From NCBI RefSeq assembly GCF_048060095.1, contig NZ_JBLUOA010000003.1, positions 186,001-250,000 of the forward strand: a stretch of DNA of 64,000 nucleotides, in the 5' to 3' direction. Origin of the DNA: JBLUOA01 sp048060095. Its GTDB lineage: Bacteria; Pseudomonadota; Alphaproteobacteria; Rhodobacterales; Rhodobacteraceae. Made by a program: the position numbers and the translations under genes. The notes beneath the pieces are model-generated. The model was not told the origin of the DNA and made no database searches. It worked only from the letters and a program-made list of their open reading frames with translations. Positions 17,217-26,520 of the stretch are shown piece by piece; within the stretch, counting starts at the first letter, position 1; each line of letters begins with the position of its first letter.

Positions 17217-19136
17217 ATGAACAGTCGCACCACAACCCAAGCCGTGCAAAAAGCAGATCGAACCGGCTGGTCCCTGTTGGGGCTGATGCTGGTCATCGCA
17301 ACGGTTCTGAGTTGGGGATTTGCGGCCCGCGCAGATGAGGATATGACCCGTGCGCATGGCTATAACTTCTTCGGAGAGTTGAGCTATCCCGAGGATTTTC
17401 CGCATTTCAGCTATGTGAACCCCGAGGCGCCGAAGGGCGGTGAAATCTCTCTCTGGGCGTCGGGGACGTTTGACTCTCTGAACCCCTATTCGCGCAAGGG
17501 CCGCGCGGGCCGGTATTCCAGCATCATGTATGAAAGCCTGCTCGATACATCCGGTGCGCAGGATCAGTATGCGGAATATTACGGGCTGCTGGCCGAAAGC
17601 CTTGAATATCCTGCATCGAAGGAATGGGTGATCTTTCATATGCGGCCTGAGGCGCAGTTTTCCGACGGCACTCCTTTGACAGCGCATGACGTGGTCTTCA
17701 GCCACAACCTGTTTTTAGAACAGGGCCTTCCGTCCTACGCGCAGGCCGTGTCAAAACGCGTTCTGTCCGCCGAGGCGCTGGATGATCACACCGTCAAATT
17801 CACCTTCGCGACGGACCTAGATTCCCGCCGCAGCCTGATTGACCAAGTCGGCGCGACGCCAGTGTTTTCCAAGAAATGGTATGAGGAAACCGGAGCGCGG
17901 ATGGATGAATCGCGGCTGATCACAAGCCCCGGTTCCGGTCCCTACATGCTTGATAATTTTGAGGTCAGCCGACGGATTGTCTACCGCCGAAACCCGGATC
18001 ACTGGGGTCGCGACTTGCCGATCAATATCGGACGACACAACTTTGATACCATCAAGGTCGAATATTTCGCTGATGATGCCGCCGCGTTTGAGGCCTTCAA
18101 GGCCGGGATTTATACGTTCCGGGTCGAAAATTCATCGAAGAAATGGGCGTCGGGCTATGACTTCCCCGCGATCAGCAGCGGTTTCGTCATTCGGGAAGAG
18201 TTGCCGAATGGCAATCCGCCGACGCCACAGGGCATCGTCTTTAATCTTGCCCGACCGCAGTTTCAGGATTCGCTTGTTCGGCAGGCGCTGACGCTGGCTT
18301 ATAATTTCGAGTGGACGAATGAGACCTTGCAATACGGGCTGTTCAAACACCGGGAGTCCTTCGTTCAAGATACGCATTTGCAGGCGATGGGCGTGCCGGA
18401 AGGGGCGGAGCTTGAATTGCTCGAAAGCCTCGGCGACCTTGTTCCGCCAGATATGCTGACCGAGCCTGCGGTGGGCGTTCACACCTCAAACGCGCGACTG
18501 CCGGCTGACCGCCGCAACCAGCGCCGGGCGCTCGCTCTTCTGCAAGAGGCGGGCTGGACCATTGATTCAAGCGGTAAACTCCGCAATGCGGACGGGCAGC
18601 AGATGAAGGCGGAGTTCCTTCTGCCATCCAACGGCTCCGACACGATGAGCGCGTTTGTCGATGCCTATGTGCAGAACCTGCAAGCGCTTGGAATTGATGC
18701 GATTGCAGACAAGGTTGATGCGTCGCAATTCACCTTGCGTCGGCGGGATCGCGACTATGATCTAATCGTCGGCAGCTATGACTCCTTCCTTGGAGCAGGC
18801 ACCGGCCTGCGCCAGCGGTTCGGGTCCGGTGAGGCTGAGTTCAGTTTGTTTAATCCGGCAGGCATTGCCAGCCCGATGATCGATGCGATCATCACCAAGT
18901 CGCTGGAATCCAAAACCCTTGAAGATCAGGACGTCGCCCTGACCGCGCTTGATCGCGCGCTGAGGTATGAACGGTTCATGATTCCGACCTGGTATAACGA
19001 CAGCTATTGGGTGTCTTACTACGATATGTATGAACACCCGGAGGAGCTTCCGGCATACGACCTCGGGGTGCTGGACTTCTGGTGGTATAACGAAGAAAAG
19101 GGCGCTGCTCTGCGCGCCGCTGGCGCGTTCCAATAA
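17217..19136 (+). CDS. yejA: ABC transporter periplasmic peptide-binding protein YejA
   Basis: A 639-residue solute-binding protein with an N-terminal signal/anchor (LLGLMLVIATVLSWGFAARA). The family SBP_bac_5 features include the HGYNFFGELSYPEDFPHF opening typical of YejA and the FHMRPEAQFSDGTPLTAHDV motif. YejA-type proteins bind oligopeptides and, in enterobacteria, the antibiotic microcin C for import. The start at ATG 17217 has CGGAGG six bases upstream. It heads the yejABEF operon: 19 bases to yejB, then coupled overlaps. Substrate range here is inferred from the family only. Confidence 0.92.
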   Translation: MNSRTTTQAVQKADRTGWSLLGLMLVIATVLSWGFAARADEDMTRAHGYNFFGELSYPEDFPHFSYVNPEAPKGGEISLWASGTFDSLNPYSRKGRAGRYSSIMYESLLDTSGAQDQYAEYYGLLAESLEYPASKEWVIFHMRPEAQFSDGTPLTAHDVVFSHNLFLEQGLPSYAQAVSKRVLSAEALDDHTVKFTFATDLDSRRSLIDQVGATPVFSKKWYEETGARMDESRLITSPGSGPYMLDNFEVSRRIVYRRNPDHWGRDLPINIGRHNFDTIKVEYFADDAAAFEAFKAGIYTFRVENSSKKWASGYDFPAISSGFVIREELPNGNPPTPQGIVFNLARPQFQDSLVRQALTLAYNFEWTNETLQYGLFKHRESFVQDTHLQAMGVPEGAELELLESLGDLVPPDMLTEPAVGVHTSNARLPADRRNQRRALALLQEAGWTIDSSGKLRNADGQQMKAEFLLPSNGSDTMSAFVDAYVQNLQALGIDAIADKVDASQFTLRRRDRDYDLIVGSYDSFLGAGTGLRQRFGSGEAEFSLFNPAGIASPMIDAIITKSLESKTLEDQDVALTALDRALRYERFMIPTWYNDSYWVSYYDMYEHPEELPAYDLGVLDFWWYNEEKGAALRAAGAFQ

Positions 19137-19155
19137 CAAGAAGAAAGCAGGCAAG

Positions 19156-20232
19156 ATGGGCGCCTATATCCTCCGGCGATTGTTGCTGATTATCCCGACG
19201 CTGCTTGGGATCATGGTCATCAACTTCGTCCTGATCCAGTTCGTCCCCGGCGGCCCGATCGAACAGGTGCTCGCCCAGCTTGAAGGGCAGGGCGACGCCT
19301 TCGGAGGTTTCGCCAGCGGTGGTGATGGCAGCGAGGCGATTGGCGAAGAAGCCTATATCGGCGCCCGCGGTCTGCCGCCCGAATTCATCGAACAATTGGA
19401 AAGGGAATTCGGCTTTGACAAGCCACCGCTGGAACGGTTCCTGAACATGATGTGGAACTACATGCGGTTCGATTTTGGCGAAAGCTATTTCCGATCCGTC
19501 GGGGTCATTGACCTCGTGATCGAAAAAATGCCGGTGTCGATCACGCTGGGGCTGTGGTCCACCTTGATCGCCTACCTCGTGTCGATCCCGCTGGGTATCC
19601 GCAAGGCGGTGCGCGATGGATCGAAGTTCGATACGTGGACCTCGGGTGCCATCATCGTCGCCTACGCGATCCCCGGCTTCTTGTTCGCGATCCTGTTGCT
19701 GGTGCTGTTCGCTGGCGGGTCATACTGGAAGGTCTTTCCGCTGCGCGGCCTTACCTCGGACAACTGGGCCGATCTCAGCATGATCGGCAAGGTACTCGAC
19801 TATCTCTGGCACATCACGCTGCCGGTTCTGGCGGGGACGATTTCATCGTTTGCGACGCTGACGCTGCTGACCAAGAACTCCTTCCTCGACGAAATCAAGA
19901 AACAGTATGTGGTGACGGCGAAGGCCAAGGGCCTCAAGGAAAATCGCGTGCTTTATGGCCATGTGTTCCGCAACGCGATGCTGATCGTTATCGCGGGGTT
20001 CCCGTCGCTATTCGTCGGAGTTTTCTTTGGTGGATCGCTGATTATCGAAACGCTGTTCTCGCTCGACGGACTGGGGCGACTTGGGTTTGAGGCGGCGGTC
20101 GAACGCGACTATCCCGTTATGTTCGGAACGCTTTATGCGTTCGGGCTGCTGGGGCTGCTGGTCAATATCCTGTCGGACTTGATGTATGTCTTTATCGATC
20201 CCCGGATTGATTTTGAGGCGAGGAAAGTCTGA
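19156..20232 (+). CDS. yejB: ABC transporter permease YejB
   Basis: A 358-residue inner-membrane permease starting MGAYILRRLLLIIPTLLGIM, the usual first helix of DppB-type permeases. A YejB-specific insertion follows the first helix (about 45-85), then five more hydrophobic segments. The EAA-type loop is seen near residue 255 (AKAKGLKENRVLYGHVFRNA), where the ATPase docks. Its TGA stop overlaps the next ATG by one base, so yejB and yejE are translationally coupled. Confidence 0.93.
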   Translation: MGAYILRRLLLIIPTLLGIMVINFVLIQFVPGGPIEQVLAQLEGQGDAFGGFASGGDGSEAIGEEAYIGARGLPPEFIEQLEREFGFDKPPLERFLNMMWNYMRFDFGESYFRSVGVIDLVIEKMPVSITLGLWSTLIAYLVSIPLGIRKAVRDGSKFDTWTSGAIIVAYAIPGFLFAILLLVLFAGGSYWKVFPLRGLTSDNWADLSMIGKVLDYLWHITLPVLAGTISSFATLTLLTKNSFLDEIKKQYVVTAKAKGLKENRVLYGHVFRNAMLIVIAGFPSLFVGVFFGGSLIIETLFSLDGLGRLGFEAAVERDYPVMFGTLYAFGLLGLLVNILSDLMYVFIDPRIDFEARKV

Positions 20233-21338
20233 TGGCGCTCTCCCCCCTCAACCGTCGCCGCTTGCGCAATTTCCGCCGAAACAGCCGGGCTTTCTGGTCG
20301 CTGATAATCTTTTCGGTGCTGTTCGGCCTGTCGCTTTTTGCGGAGTTCATTGCGAACGACAAACCTATCCTCGTCAAATATCAGGGCGAGCTTTATATGC
20401 CGGTCTTCAATTTCTACCCCGAAACGGCGTTCGGTGGTGATCTGCCGATTGAGGCGGCCTACGCTTATGAGGACGTGCAGTGCCTGATCGTGACCGGCGG
20501 GCTTGAGGAATGCTGGGACGATCCCGAAGGGCTGCTGACCGACGCAGAGGACGGCGTGGTCGCGGGTGAGCAGATCGATAAAGGCTGGCTCGTCTGGCCG
20601 CTGATCCCCTATTCCTATCGCACCGTGGTCGATATTCCCGGCGCTGCCCCGTCTGCGCCGGATGGCAACAACCTGCTCGGCACTGACGACACCAAACGCG
20701 ACGTCTTGGCGCGGGTGATCTATGGGTTCCGCCTGTCGATCGTCTATACGATTATTGTGACGTCGGTTGCATCGGTGATCGGCGTGATTGCAGGGGCATT
20801 GCAGGGATTTTTCGGCGGCTGGCTCGATCTGATTTTTCAGAGGTTCTTGGAGATATGGGGCGCGATGCCGTCGATCTATGTCATCATCATTCTGTTCGCC
20901 ATTCTTGGGCGAGGGTTCTGGATACTTGTCGGGATAACGATCCTGTTCGGCTGGCCCGCTTTGGTCGGGGTTGTCCGCGCCGAATTCCTGCGGGCGCGGA
21001 ACTTTGAATATGTCCGTGCCGCGCGCGCGCTGGGCGTGTCGAACTGGACGATCATGTTCCGCCACATGCTGCCAAACGCGATGGTCGCGACGCTGACGTT
21101 CCTGCCGTTCATCATCACGGGCACCATCGGCACGCTGGCAACGCTGGACTTCCTCGGCTTCGGGTTGCCGTCATCTTCTCCCTCACTCGGGGAACTCACG
21201 CTGCAGGCCAAGCAGAACCTTCAGGCGCCGTGGCTGGGGTTCACCGCGTTCTTCGTCTACGCCATCATGCTGTCGCTGCTGGTCTTCATCTTTGAAGGCG
21301 TGCGCGACGCCTTTGACCCCAGAAAGACCTTTCAATGA
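20232..21338 (+). CDS. yejE: ABC transporter permease YejE
   Basis: A 368-residue permease of the DppC type with the long periplasmic insertion typical of YejE after the first helix (about residues 45-140, containing NFYPETAFGGDLPIE). The insertion ends in NNLLGTDDTKRDVLARVIYG, the family entry to the membrane domain. The EAA loop is near residue 260 (VRAARALGVSNWTIMFRHML). It pairs with YejB to form the translocation path. Its stop overlaps the yejF start by 4 bases (ATGA). Confidence 0.93.
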   Translation: MALSPLNRRRLRNFRRNSRAFWSLIIFSVLFGLSLFAEFIANDKPILVKYQGELYMPVFNFYPETAFGGDLPIEAAYAYEDVQCLIVTGGLEECWDDPEGLLTDAEDGVVAGEQIDKGWLVWPLIPYSYRTVVDIPGAAPSAPDGNNLLGTDDTKRDVLARVIYGFRLSIVYTIIVTSVASVIGVIAGALQGFFGGWLDLIFQRFLEIWGAMPSIYVIIILFAILGRGFWILVGITILFGWPALVGVVRAEFLRARNFEYVRAARALGVSNWTIMFRHMLPNAMVATLTFLPFIITGTIGTLATLDFLGFGLPSSSPSLGELTLQAKQNLQAPWLGFTAFFVYAIMLSLLVFIFEGVRDAFDPRKTFQ

Positions 21339-22951
21339 CGCAAGTTCTGGATGTCAAAGACCTGACGGTCAGTTTTCGGCAGGACGGGCAATTGATCGAA
21401 GCGGTCAAGCATGTGTCCTTTACCGTCGGCGAAGGCGAAACCGTTGCCATCGTCGGCGAAAGCGGGTCGGGCAAATCGGTGTCAGCACTATCGACCGTGG
21501 GCTTGCTGCCGGAAAGCGCTGAGGTTTCGGGCTCCGTCACCTATAGCGGCGCACAGATGATCGACGCGGATGAGGCAGAGCTTCGCCGCGTGCGGGGCAA
21601 CGATATCAGCTTTATCTTTCAGGAGCCGATGACGAGCCTTAACCCGCTTCACACCATCGAAAAGCAGTTGGCCGAAAGCCTGCTGCTGCATCAGGGGCTA
21701 AGTGGACGCGAGGCGCGCGAGCGTATTATTCAACTGCTTGATCGCGTCGGCATTCGGGATGCGGAAAGCCGCCTTTCCTCATATCCGCACCAACTGTCCG
21801 GTGGGCAGCGGCAGCGGGTGATGATCGCGATGGCGCTGGCGAACGGCCCGGAGCTTTTGATTGCGGATGAACCAACGACAGCGCTCGACGTGACAATTCA
21901 GGCGCAGATTCTTGAACTGCTGGCCGAACTCAAGCGCGAAGAAAGGATGAGCCTTCTGTTCATCACTCACGACCTTGGCGTCGTGCGCAAGATCGCGGAT
22001 CGTGTCTATGTCATGCAGAAGGGCGAGATCGTCGAAGAAGGGCCAACGGAAGAGATATTCAGCAATCCGCGTCACCCTTACACACAAAAACTGCTGGGAG
22101 CAGAGCAGACCGGAACACCCGATCCCGTGCCGGACGGCGCCGAGGAAGTCGTGCGCACCGAAGACCTGCGCATCTGGTTCCCGGTTCAACGTGGCCTGTT
22201 GCGCCGGACGGTCGGGCATATCAAGGCGGTGAACGCGGCGAGCGTGTCTGTGCGGCAGGGTGAAACGCTTGGCATTGTGGGCGAAAGCGGGTCGGGCAAA
22301 ACCACGCTCGCGCTCGCCATCATGCGGTTGATCCGGTCCGAGGGGCCGGTGGTGTTCTTTGGGCGGAACATTCAAGGCGTCGGCGGGCGCGATCTTCGTG
22401 GGTTGCGGCGCGACATGCAGATCGTGTTTCAAGACCCCTACGGCTCCCTCTCTCCGCGGATGTCGGCGATGCAGATCATTGCCGAAGGGCTGGGCGTGCA
22501 TGGCATGAAACCGGGGCAGAACCTGCGCGATCTGGTGGCTGACATCATGGTTGAGGTCGGCCTCGATCCCGACGCGATGGACCGCTATCCGCACGAATTC
22601 TCCGGCGGGCAGCGCCAGCGAATCGCCATTGCGCGGGCGATGATCCTGCGACCGAAACTGCTGGTGCTGGATGAACCGACATCGGCGCTGGACATGACTG
22701 TGCAGGTCCAGATTGTGAAGCTACTACGCGATTTGCAGAAGAAATACGGGCTGGCCTACCTTTTCATCAGCCACGACCTGAAGGTCGTCCGCGCCCTCAG
22801 TCACAAGGTTGTGGTGATGAAGGAGGGCGACGTGGTCGAAACCGGCCCGACAGAGCAGGTGTTCGATGCGCCGCAGACAGAATACACCCGCGCCCTGATG
22901 GCCGCGGCGTTCGATTTGCGTGCTGTGGAAACCACCGCCGTCAGCCAGTAA
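21335..22951 (+). CDS. yejF: ABC transporter ATP-binding protein YejF (two fused ATPase domains)
   Basis: A 538-residue protein with two complete ABC ATPase domains. Each has a Walker A (GESGSGKSVSA near residue 40, GESGSGKTTLA near 320), a signature (LSGGQRQRV and FSGGQRQRI) and a Walker B (LLIADEPTTALD and LLVLDEPTSALD). It powers peptide import by the YejABEF system. Fusion of both domains is normal for YejF. It is the last gene of the operon. No clear terminator follows, and fnrL begins 127 bases later on the same strand. Confidence 0.95.
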   Translation: MTQVLDVKDLTVSFRQDGQLIEAVKHVSFTVGEGETVAIVGESGSGKSVSALSTVGLLPESAEVSGSVTYSGAQMIDADEAELRRVRGNDISFIFQEPMTSLNPLHTIEKQLAESLLLHQGLSGREARERIIQLLDRVGIRDAESRLSSYPHQLSGGQRQRVMIAMALANGPELLIADEPTTALDVTIQAQILELLAELKREERMSLLFITHDLGVVRKIADRVYVMQKGEIVEEGPTEEIFSNPRHPYTQKLLGAEQTGTPDPVPDGAEEVVRTEDLRIWFPVQRGLLRRTVGHIKAVNAASVSVRQGETLGIVGESGSGKTTLALAIMRLIRSEGPVVFFGRNIQGVGGRDLRGLRRDMQIVFQDPYGSLSPRMSAMQIIAEGLGVHGMKPGQNLRDLVADIMVEVGLDPDAMDRYPHEFSGGQRQRIAIARAMILRPKLLVLDEPTSALDMTVQVQIVKLLRDLQKKYGLAYLFISHDLKVVRALSHKVVVMKEGDVVETGPTEQVFDAPQTEYTRALMAAAFDLRAVETTAVSQ

Positions 22952-23078
22952 TCCATCCGAAAATCCCACACGCGGCAAAACGCCGTCGGCACACACGTTG
23001 CGATTGGGGGGTGGTTCACATACGTTACTGGGGAATGTATCCGAACCTTTAGATACAGACACGCGCGCACAGGACACC

Positions 23079-23825
23079 ATGACCGTACTAGACTTCAAAC
23101 TAGCCTCTCGCGGGTGCGATGATTGCCCGATCCGGCACCGTGCCGTCTGCGCGCGGTGTAACGCAGATGAATTGGCAGAGCTTGAGCGGATCAAATACTA
23201 TCGCAGTTTTGAGGCGGGTCAGACCGTTGTTTGGGCGGGCGATCAGATGGATTTCGTCGCGTCCGTGGTCAGCGGAATCGCGTCGCTGTCGCAAACGATG
23301 GAGGATGGGCGCACCCAGATGGTTGGGCTGCTGTTGCCGTCTGATTTTGTCGGGCGGCCCGGGCGTGGGATCGCGGCGTTTGACGTGACCGCGACGACAG
23401 ATCTGGTGATGTGCTGCTTCCGCAAGGCACCGTTTGAAGAATTGATCCGCTCCACCCCGCATATCAGCCAGCGTTTGCTGGAGATGACACTCGATGAACT
23501 CGATGCCGCGCGGGAATGGATGCTGCTGTTGGGCCGCAAGACCGCCCGCGAAAAGATCGCGAGTCTTCTGGCGATCATCGCCCGGCGCAATACGATGCAA
23601 TCCGACCTTTCAGGGCTGCGTCAGGTGCATTTCGTGCTGCCCCTGACGCGGGAGGCGATGGCCGACTACCTTGGCCTGACGCTGGAAACGGTCAGCCGTC
23701 AGATGTCCGCGCTAAAAAAGGACGGGGTGATCGTTCTGGATGGGATGCGGCAGATCACGGTCCCCGATTTCGACCGGTTGATGGACGAAACCGGCGATGA
23801 CACGGATGGCGCGATTCTGAGTTGA
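23079..23825 (+). CDS. fnrL: Fnr-type oxygen-sensing transcriptional regulator FnrL
   Basis: A 248-residue Crp/Fnr regulator. N-terminal cysteines at 13, 16, 24 and 27 (GCDDCPIRHRAVCARC) and a cysteine pair in LVMCCFRKAPF supply ligands for a [4Fe-4S] oxygen sensor. The recognition helix is YLGLTLETVSRQMS, with the ExxSR pattern that reads TTGAT-N4-ATCAA. In Rhodobacter, FnrL activates cbb3 oxidase, haem and photosynthesis genes when oxygen is low. Three matching boxes lie in this window (24762, 24797, 29591). The start at ATG 23079 has AGGA five bases upstream; the longer frame from 22920 crosses the end of yejF. I saw no FNR box before fnrL itself. Confidence 0.92.
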   Translation: MTVLDFKLASRGCDDCPIRHRAVCARCNADELAELERIKYYRSFEAGQTVVWAGDQMDFVASVVSGIASLSQTMEDGRTQMVGLLLPSDFVGRPGRGIAAFDVTATTDLVMCCFRKAPFEELIRSTPHISQRLLEMTLDELDAAREWMLLLGRKTAREKIASLLAIIARRNTMQSDLSGLRQVHFVLPLTREAMADYLGLTLETVSRQMSALKKDGVIVLDGMRQITVPDFDRLMDETGDDTDGAILS

Positions 23826-23863
23826 CGCGACCCAGCCCCAAGGTGGGGCCGGGCCTTGCCGAC

Positions 23864-24703
23864 TTAGTGCGCCATCAAGACCGGCACTTCGGCCATTTCA
23901 AGCATGTCGCGGGTTGCACCACCAAGAATCGCCTCGCGGAATCGGGAGTGGCCATAGGCGCCCATCACCAGCAACTCCGCGTCAAGATCACGCACGTGCC
24001 GGGTCAACACATCCGCGACCCGTGGCATCGTCTTGGCAAGGACGGAGATCTCGGCCGTCACCCCTTGCCGCGCGAGCATCTGCGACAGCGCACCACCGGG
24101 GTCGGACCGGTCCGGGCCGTGGGTTGGCGGATCAATCACTGCGATATTCACAAAATCGGCGCCTTGAAGCATCGGCAGGGCGGCGCGAACGGCGGCAAGC
24201 GATTCGGCGCTTTCGTTCCATGCGATGGTGACGCGGCGTGGCGCGATGGGGGCGGTGTTGTTCGGCGGAATTACAAGGACAGGCGCATTACCTTCGAACA
24301 TCGCGGCTTCCATGATGACCTCGTGTTCCTGCCCGCATCCTTCGCCGTAAGGCTTTGGCAGCACGACCAGATCACTGAACCGGGCGCGATGGGTCACGAC
24401 CCGCGTCACGCCGACCATTTGGGTTACGACGGTTTCGCAGGCCCAGCTTATATCCTCGGCCTTTAGCTGCGCGCGAACCTCTGCTTCAAGCTCTTCCGCC
24501 GCTTTCTGCGCTGTCTCAAGCGCGTCTTGCTGGATCAGCACATTCGCGCCGCCGTAGTAGTAGCCCATCTGCGTGCGATCAATGCCGAGGCACTGCACAT
24601 CGAGATGAGAATCACCCGCCCGCGCAAGGTCAATCGCGCGGGTCAAAGCCGTGCCGCAGGTGTCCTTGTCGGTCGTGATGGTAAGCAGGGATTTATACGC
24701 CAT
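23864..24703 (-). CDS. Tandem universal stress protein (UspA domains)
   Basis: A 279-residue protein made of two UspA domains. The first begins YKSLLTITTDKDTCGTAL and the second RRVTIAWNESAESLAAV near residue 150. The second domain ends with the ATP-binding motif GAYGHSRFREAILGG, followed by TRDMLEMAEVPVLMAH. The first domain lacks a clear G-2x-G-9x-G motif. Such proteins help cells survive energy or oxygen stress. The start at 24703 has AGGAC upstream. It diverges from ccoN, and two FNR boxes lie between them, the nearer 59 bases from its start, so FnrL may control it as well. Confidence 0.9.
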   Translation of the reverse strand: MAYKSLLTITTDKDTCGTALTRAIDLARAGDSHLDVQCLGIDRTQMGYYYGGANVLIQQDALETAQKAAEELEAEVRAQLKAEDISWACETVVTQMVGVTRVVTHRARFSDLVVLPKPYGEGCGQEHEVIMEAAMFEGNAPVLVIPPNNTAPIAPRRVTIAWNESAESLAAVRAALPMLQGADFVNIAVIDPPTHGPDRSDPGGALSQMLARQGVTAEISVLAKTMPRVADVLTRHVRDLDAELLVMGAYGHSRFREAILGGATRDMLEMAEVPVLMAH

Positions 24704-24761
24704 TGTCCTACACTCTTTGTTCATTAGGCTTGCAGGATATTGGACACAATTCTGGGTTGCT

Positions 24762-24775
24762 TTGATGTCGATCAA
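24762..24775. promoter_or_regulatory. FNR box (perfect consensus) between usp and ccoN
   Basis: TTGATGTCGATCAA is an exact TTGAT-N4-ATCAA palindrome. It lies 59 bases upstream of the usp start and 130 bases upstream of ccoN. fnrL lies just beyond usp. FnrL is the likely binder. Confidence 0.85.
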
Positions 24776-24796
24776 AAGACAAACACGACCTGCATT

Positions 24797-24810
24797 TTGA
24801 CATGGATCAA
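24797..24810. promoter_or_regulatory. Second FNR box upstream of ccoN
   Basis: TTGACATGGATCAA matches TTGAT-N4-ATCAA with one change (C for T in the left arm). It ends 94 bases before the ccoN start. Its centre is 35 bases from that of the first box. Confidence 0.75.
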
Positions 24811-24904
24811 GGCGGCGAGTGGCGATGTCTTCCATACGACACGCAGACAGGACAATTCCGCACGCCGATCTGGGTCGTGGCGGAAAAGACGAAGGGACGC
24901 GTTA

Positions 24905-26506
24905 ATGATGAATTATATCAAGCTGATTGTGCTTGGTCTGATCGCGCTATGTGCTGCGATTGCGGCCAACTATGCACGTGATCTTGGCTATCAGGTCCAT
25001 GCACTGATCGTGATGTTGGTCGCGGGTGGCATGTTCCTGTGGACGCTGCGCAATACTGATGAACCTGTGAAGGTGTCTGCCAGCGCGGCTTACATGGATG
25101 ATGTTATCCGCGCCGGTGCAATCGCCACGGCGTTTTGGGGCGTTGTCGGTTTCCTTGTCGGGACGTTCATCGCGTTCCAACTTGCCTTTCCGGCGCTGAA
25201 TTTCGAATCCCTACAGGGTTTTGCAAATTTCGGACGGCTTAGACCACTGCACACCTCTGCGGTGATTTTTGCGTTTGGCGGTAACGCGCTGATCTGCACG
25301 TCCTTCTACGTTGTTCAACGCACCTCGGCCGCGCGGCTTTGGGGCGGCAACCTCGCCTGGTTTGTGTTCTGGGGCTATCAGCTATTTATCGTTCTGGCGG
25401 CGACCGGTTATCTTTTTGGTTCCACCCAGTCCAAGGAATACGCGGAGCCTGAGTGGCACGTTGACCTGTGGCTGACCATCGTCTGGGTCGCTTATCTGGC
25501 GGTCTTCATGGGCACGATCATCAAGCGGAAAGAAAAGCACATCTACGTCGCGAACTGGTTCTACCTGTCCTTCATCGTGACGGTCGCGATGCTGCATGTT
25601 GTGAACAACCTTTCGATCCCGGTGTCGATCTTCGGGTCGAAGTCGGTTCAGGTCTTCGCCGGTGTTCAAGATGCGATGACGCAGTGGTGGTATGGCCATA
25701 ACGCGGTTGGGTTCTTCCTGACGGCGGGCTTCCTTGGCATGATGTACTACTTCGTGCCAAAGCAGGCGGAACGCCCGGTCTACAGCTACAAACTGTCGAT
25801 CATCCATTTCTGGGCGCTGATCTTCCTTTATATCTGGGCGGGTCCGCACCATCTGCATTACACGGCGCTGCCTGACTGGGCCTCGACTCTTGGCATGGTG
25901 TTCTCGGTGATCTTGTGGATGCCAAGCTGGGGCGGCATGATCAACGGCCTGATGACGCTTTCGGGCGCTTGGGACAAGCTGCGCACCGATCCGATCATAA
26001 GGATGATGGTGGTCAGCATCGGCTTCTACGGCATGTCGACCTTCGAAGGGCCGATGATGTCGATCCGGGCCGTGAACTCCCTGTCGCACTACACCGACTG
26101 GACGATTGGGCACGTGCATTCCGGCGCGCTTGGCTGGAACGGTATGATTACTTTCGGCGCGCTTTACTTCCTGTTCCCACGTTTGTGGAACAAGACCGGG
26201 CTGTATTCGCTGAAACTGGTCAACTGGCACTTCTGGCTCGCCACCATCGGCATCGTGCTTTACGCGGCGTCGATGTGGGTCACCGGCATCATGGAGGGCC
26301 TGATGTGGCGTGAAGTGGATGCAAACGGCTTCCTCGTGAACTCGTTCGCGGACACGGTTGATGCGAAGTTCCCGATGTATGTCGTGCGCGGTTTGGGCGG
26401 GGTTCTGTTCCTCACCGGTGCATTGATCATGTGCTACAACCTCTGGATGACTGTCGTGCGGGGCGAGGCGAAAGCCGACGCCGCCGTCGCAGCGCCGGCT
26501 GAATAA
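24905..26506 (+). CDS. ccoN: cbb3-type cytochrome c oxidase subunit I
   Basis: A 533-residue membrane protein of the haem-copper oxidase C family with about twelve hydrophobic segments. Family landmarks include the haem-ligand region LRPLHTSAVIFAFGGNAL, the copper/haem site around YVFVPKQAE to WAGPHHLHYTALPDWA, and SHYTDWTIGHVHSGALGWNG. It holds haem b and the b3-CuB centre where oxygen is reduced and protons are pumped. It is the first gene of ccoNOQP, behind two FNR boxes. Two adjacent start codons exist (24905 and 24908). A longer frame from 24740 runs through the promoter and is not used. Confidence 0.95.
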   Translation: MMNYIKLIVLGLIALCAAIAANYARDLGYQVHALIVMLVAGGMFLWTLRNTDEPVKVSASAAYMDDVIRAGAIATAFWGVVGFLVGTFIAFQLAFPALNFESLQGFANFGRLRPLHTSAVIFAFGGNALICTSFYVVQRTSAARLWGGNLAWFVFWGYQLFIVLAATGYLFGSTQSKEYAEPEWHVDLWLTIVWVAYLAVFMGTIIKRKEKHIYVANWFYLSFIVTVAMLHVVNNLSIPVSIFGSKSVQVFAGVQDAMTQWWYGHNAVGFFLTAGFLGMMYYFVPKQAERPVYSYKLSIIHFWALIFLYIWAGPHHLHYTALPDWASTLGMVFSVILWMPSWGGMINGLMTLSGAWDKLRTDPIIRMMVVSIGFYGMSTFEGPMMSIRAVNSLSHYTDWTIGHVHSGALGWNGMITFGALYFLFPRLWNKTGLYSLKLVNWHFWLATIGIVLYAASMWVTGIMEGLMWREVDANGFLVNSFADTVDAKFPMYVVRGLGGVLFLTGALIMCYNLWMTVVRGEAKADAAVAAPAE

Positions 26507-26520
26507 GGAGGGCCGGACAG

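Noticed and set aside
23833..23848. A GCCCCA/TGGGGC hairpin between fnrL and usp
   Set aside because: The stem is short and has no T tail on either strand, so termination is uncertain.
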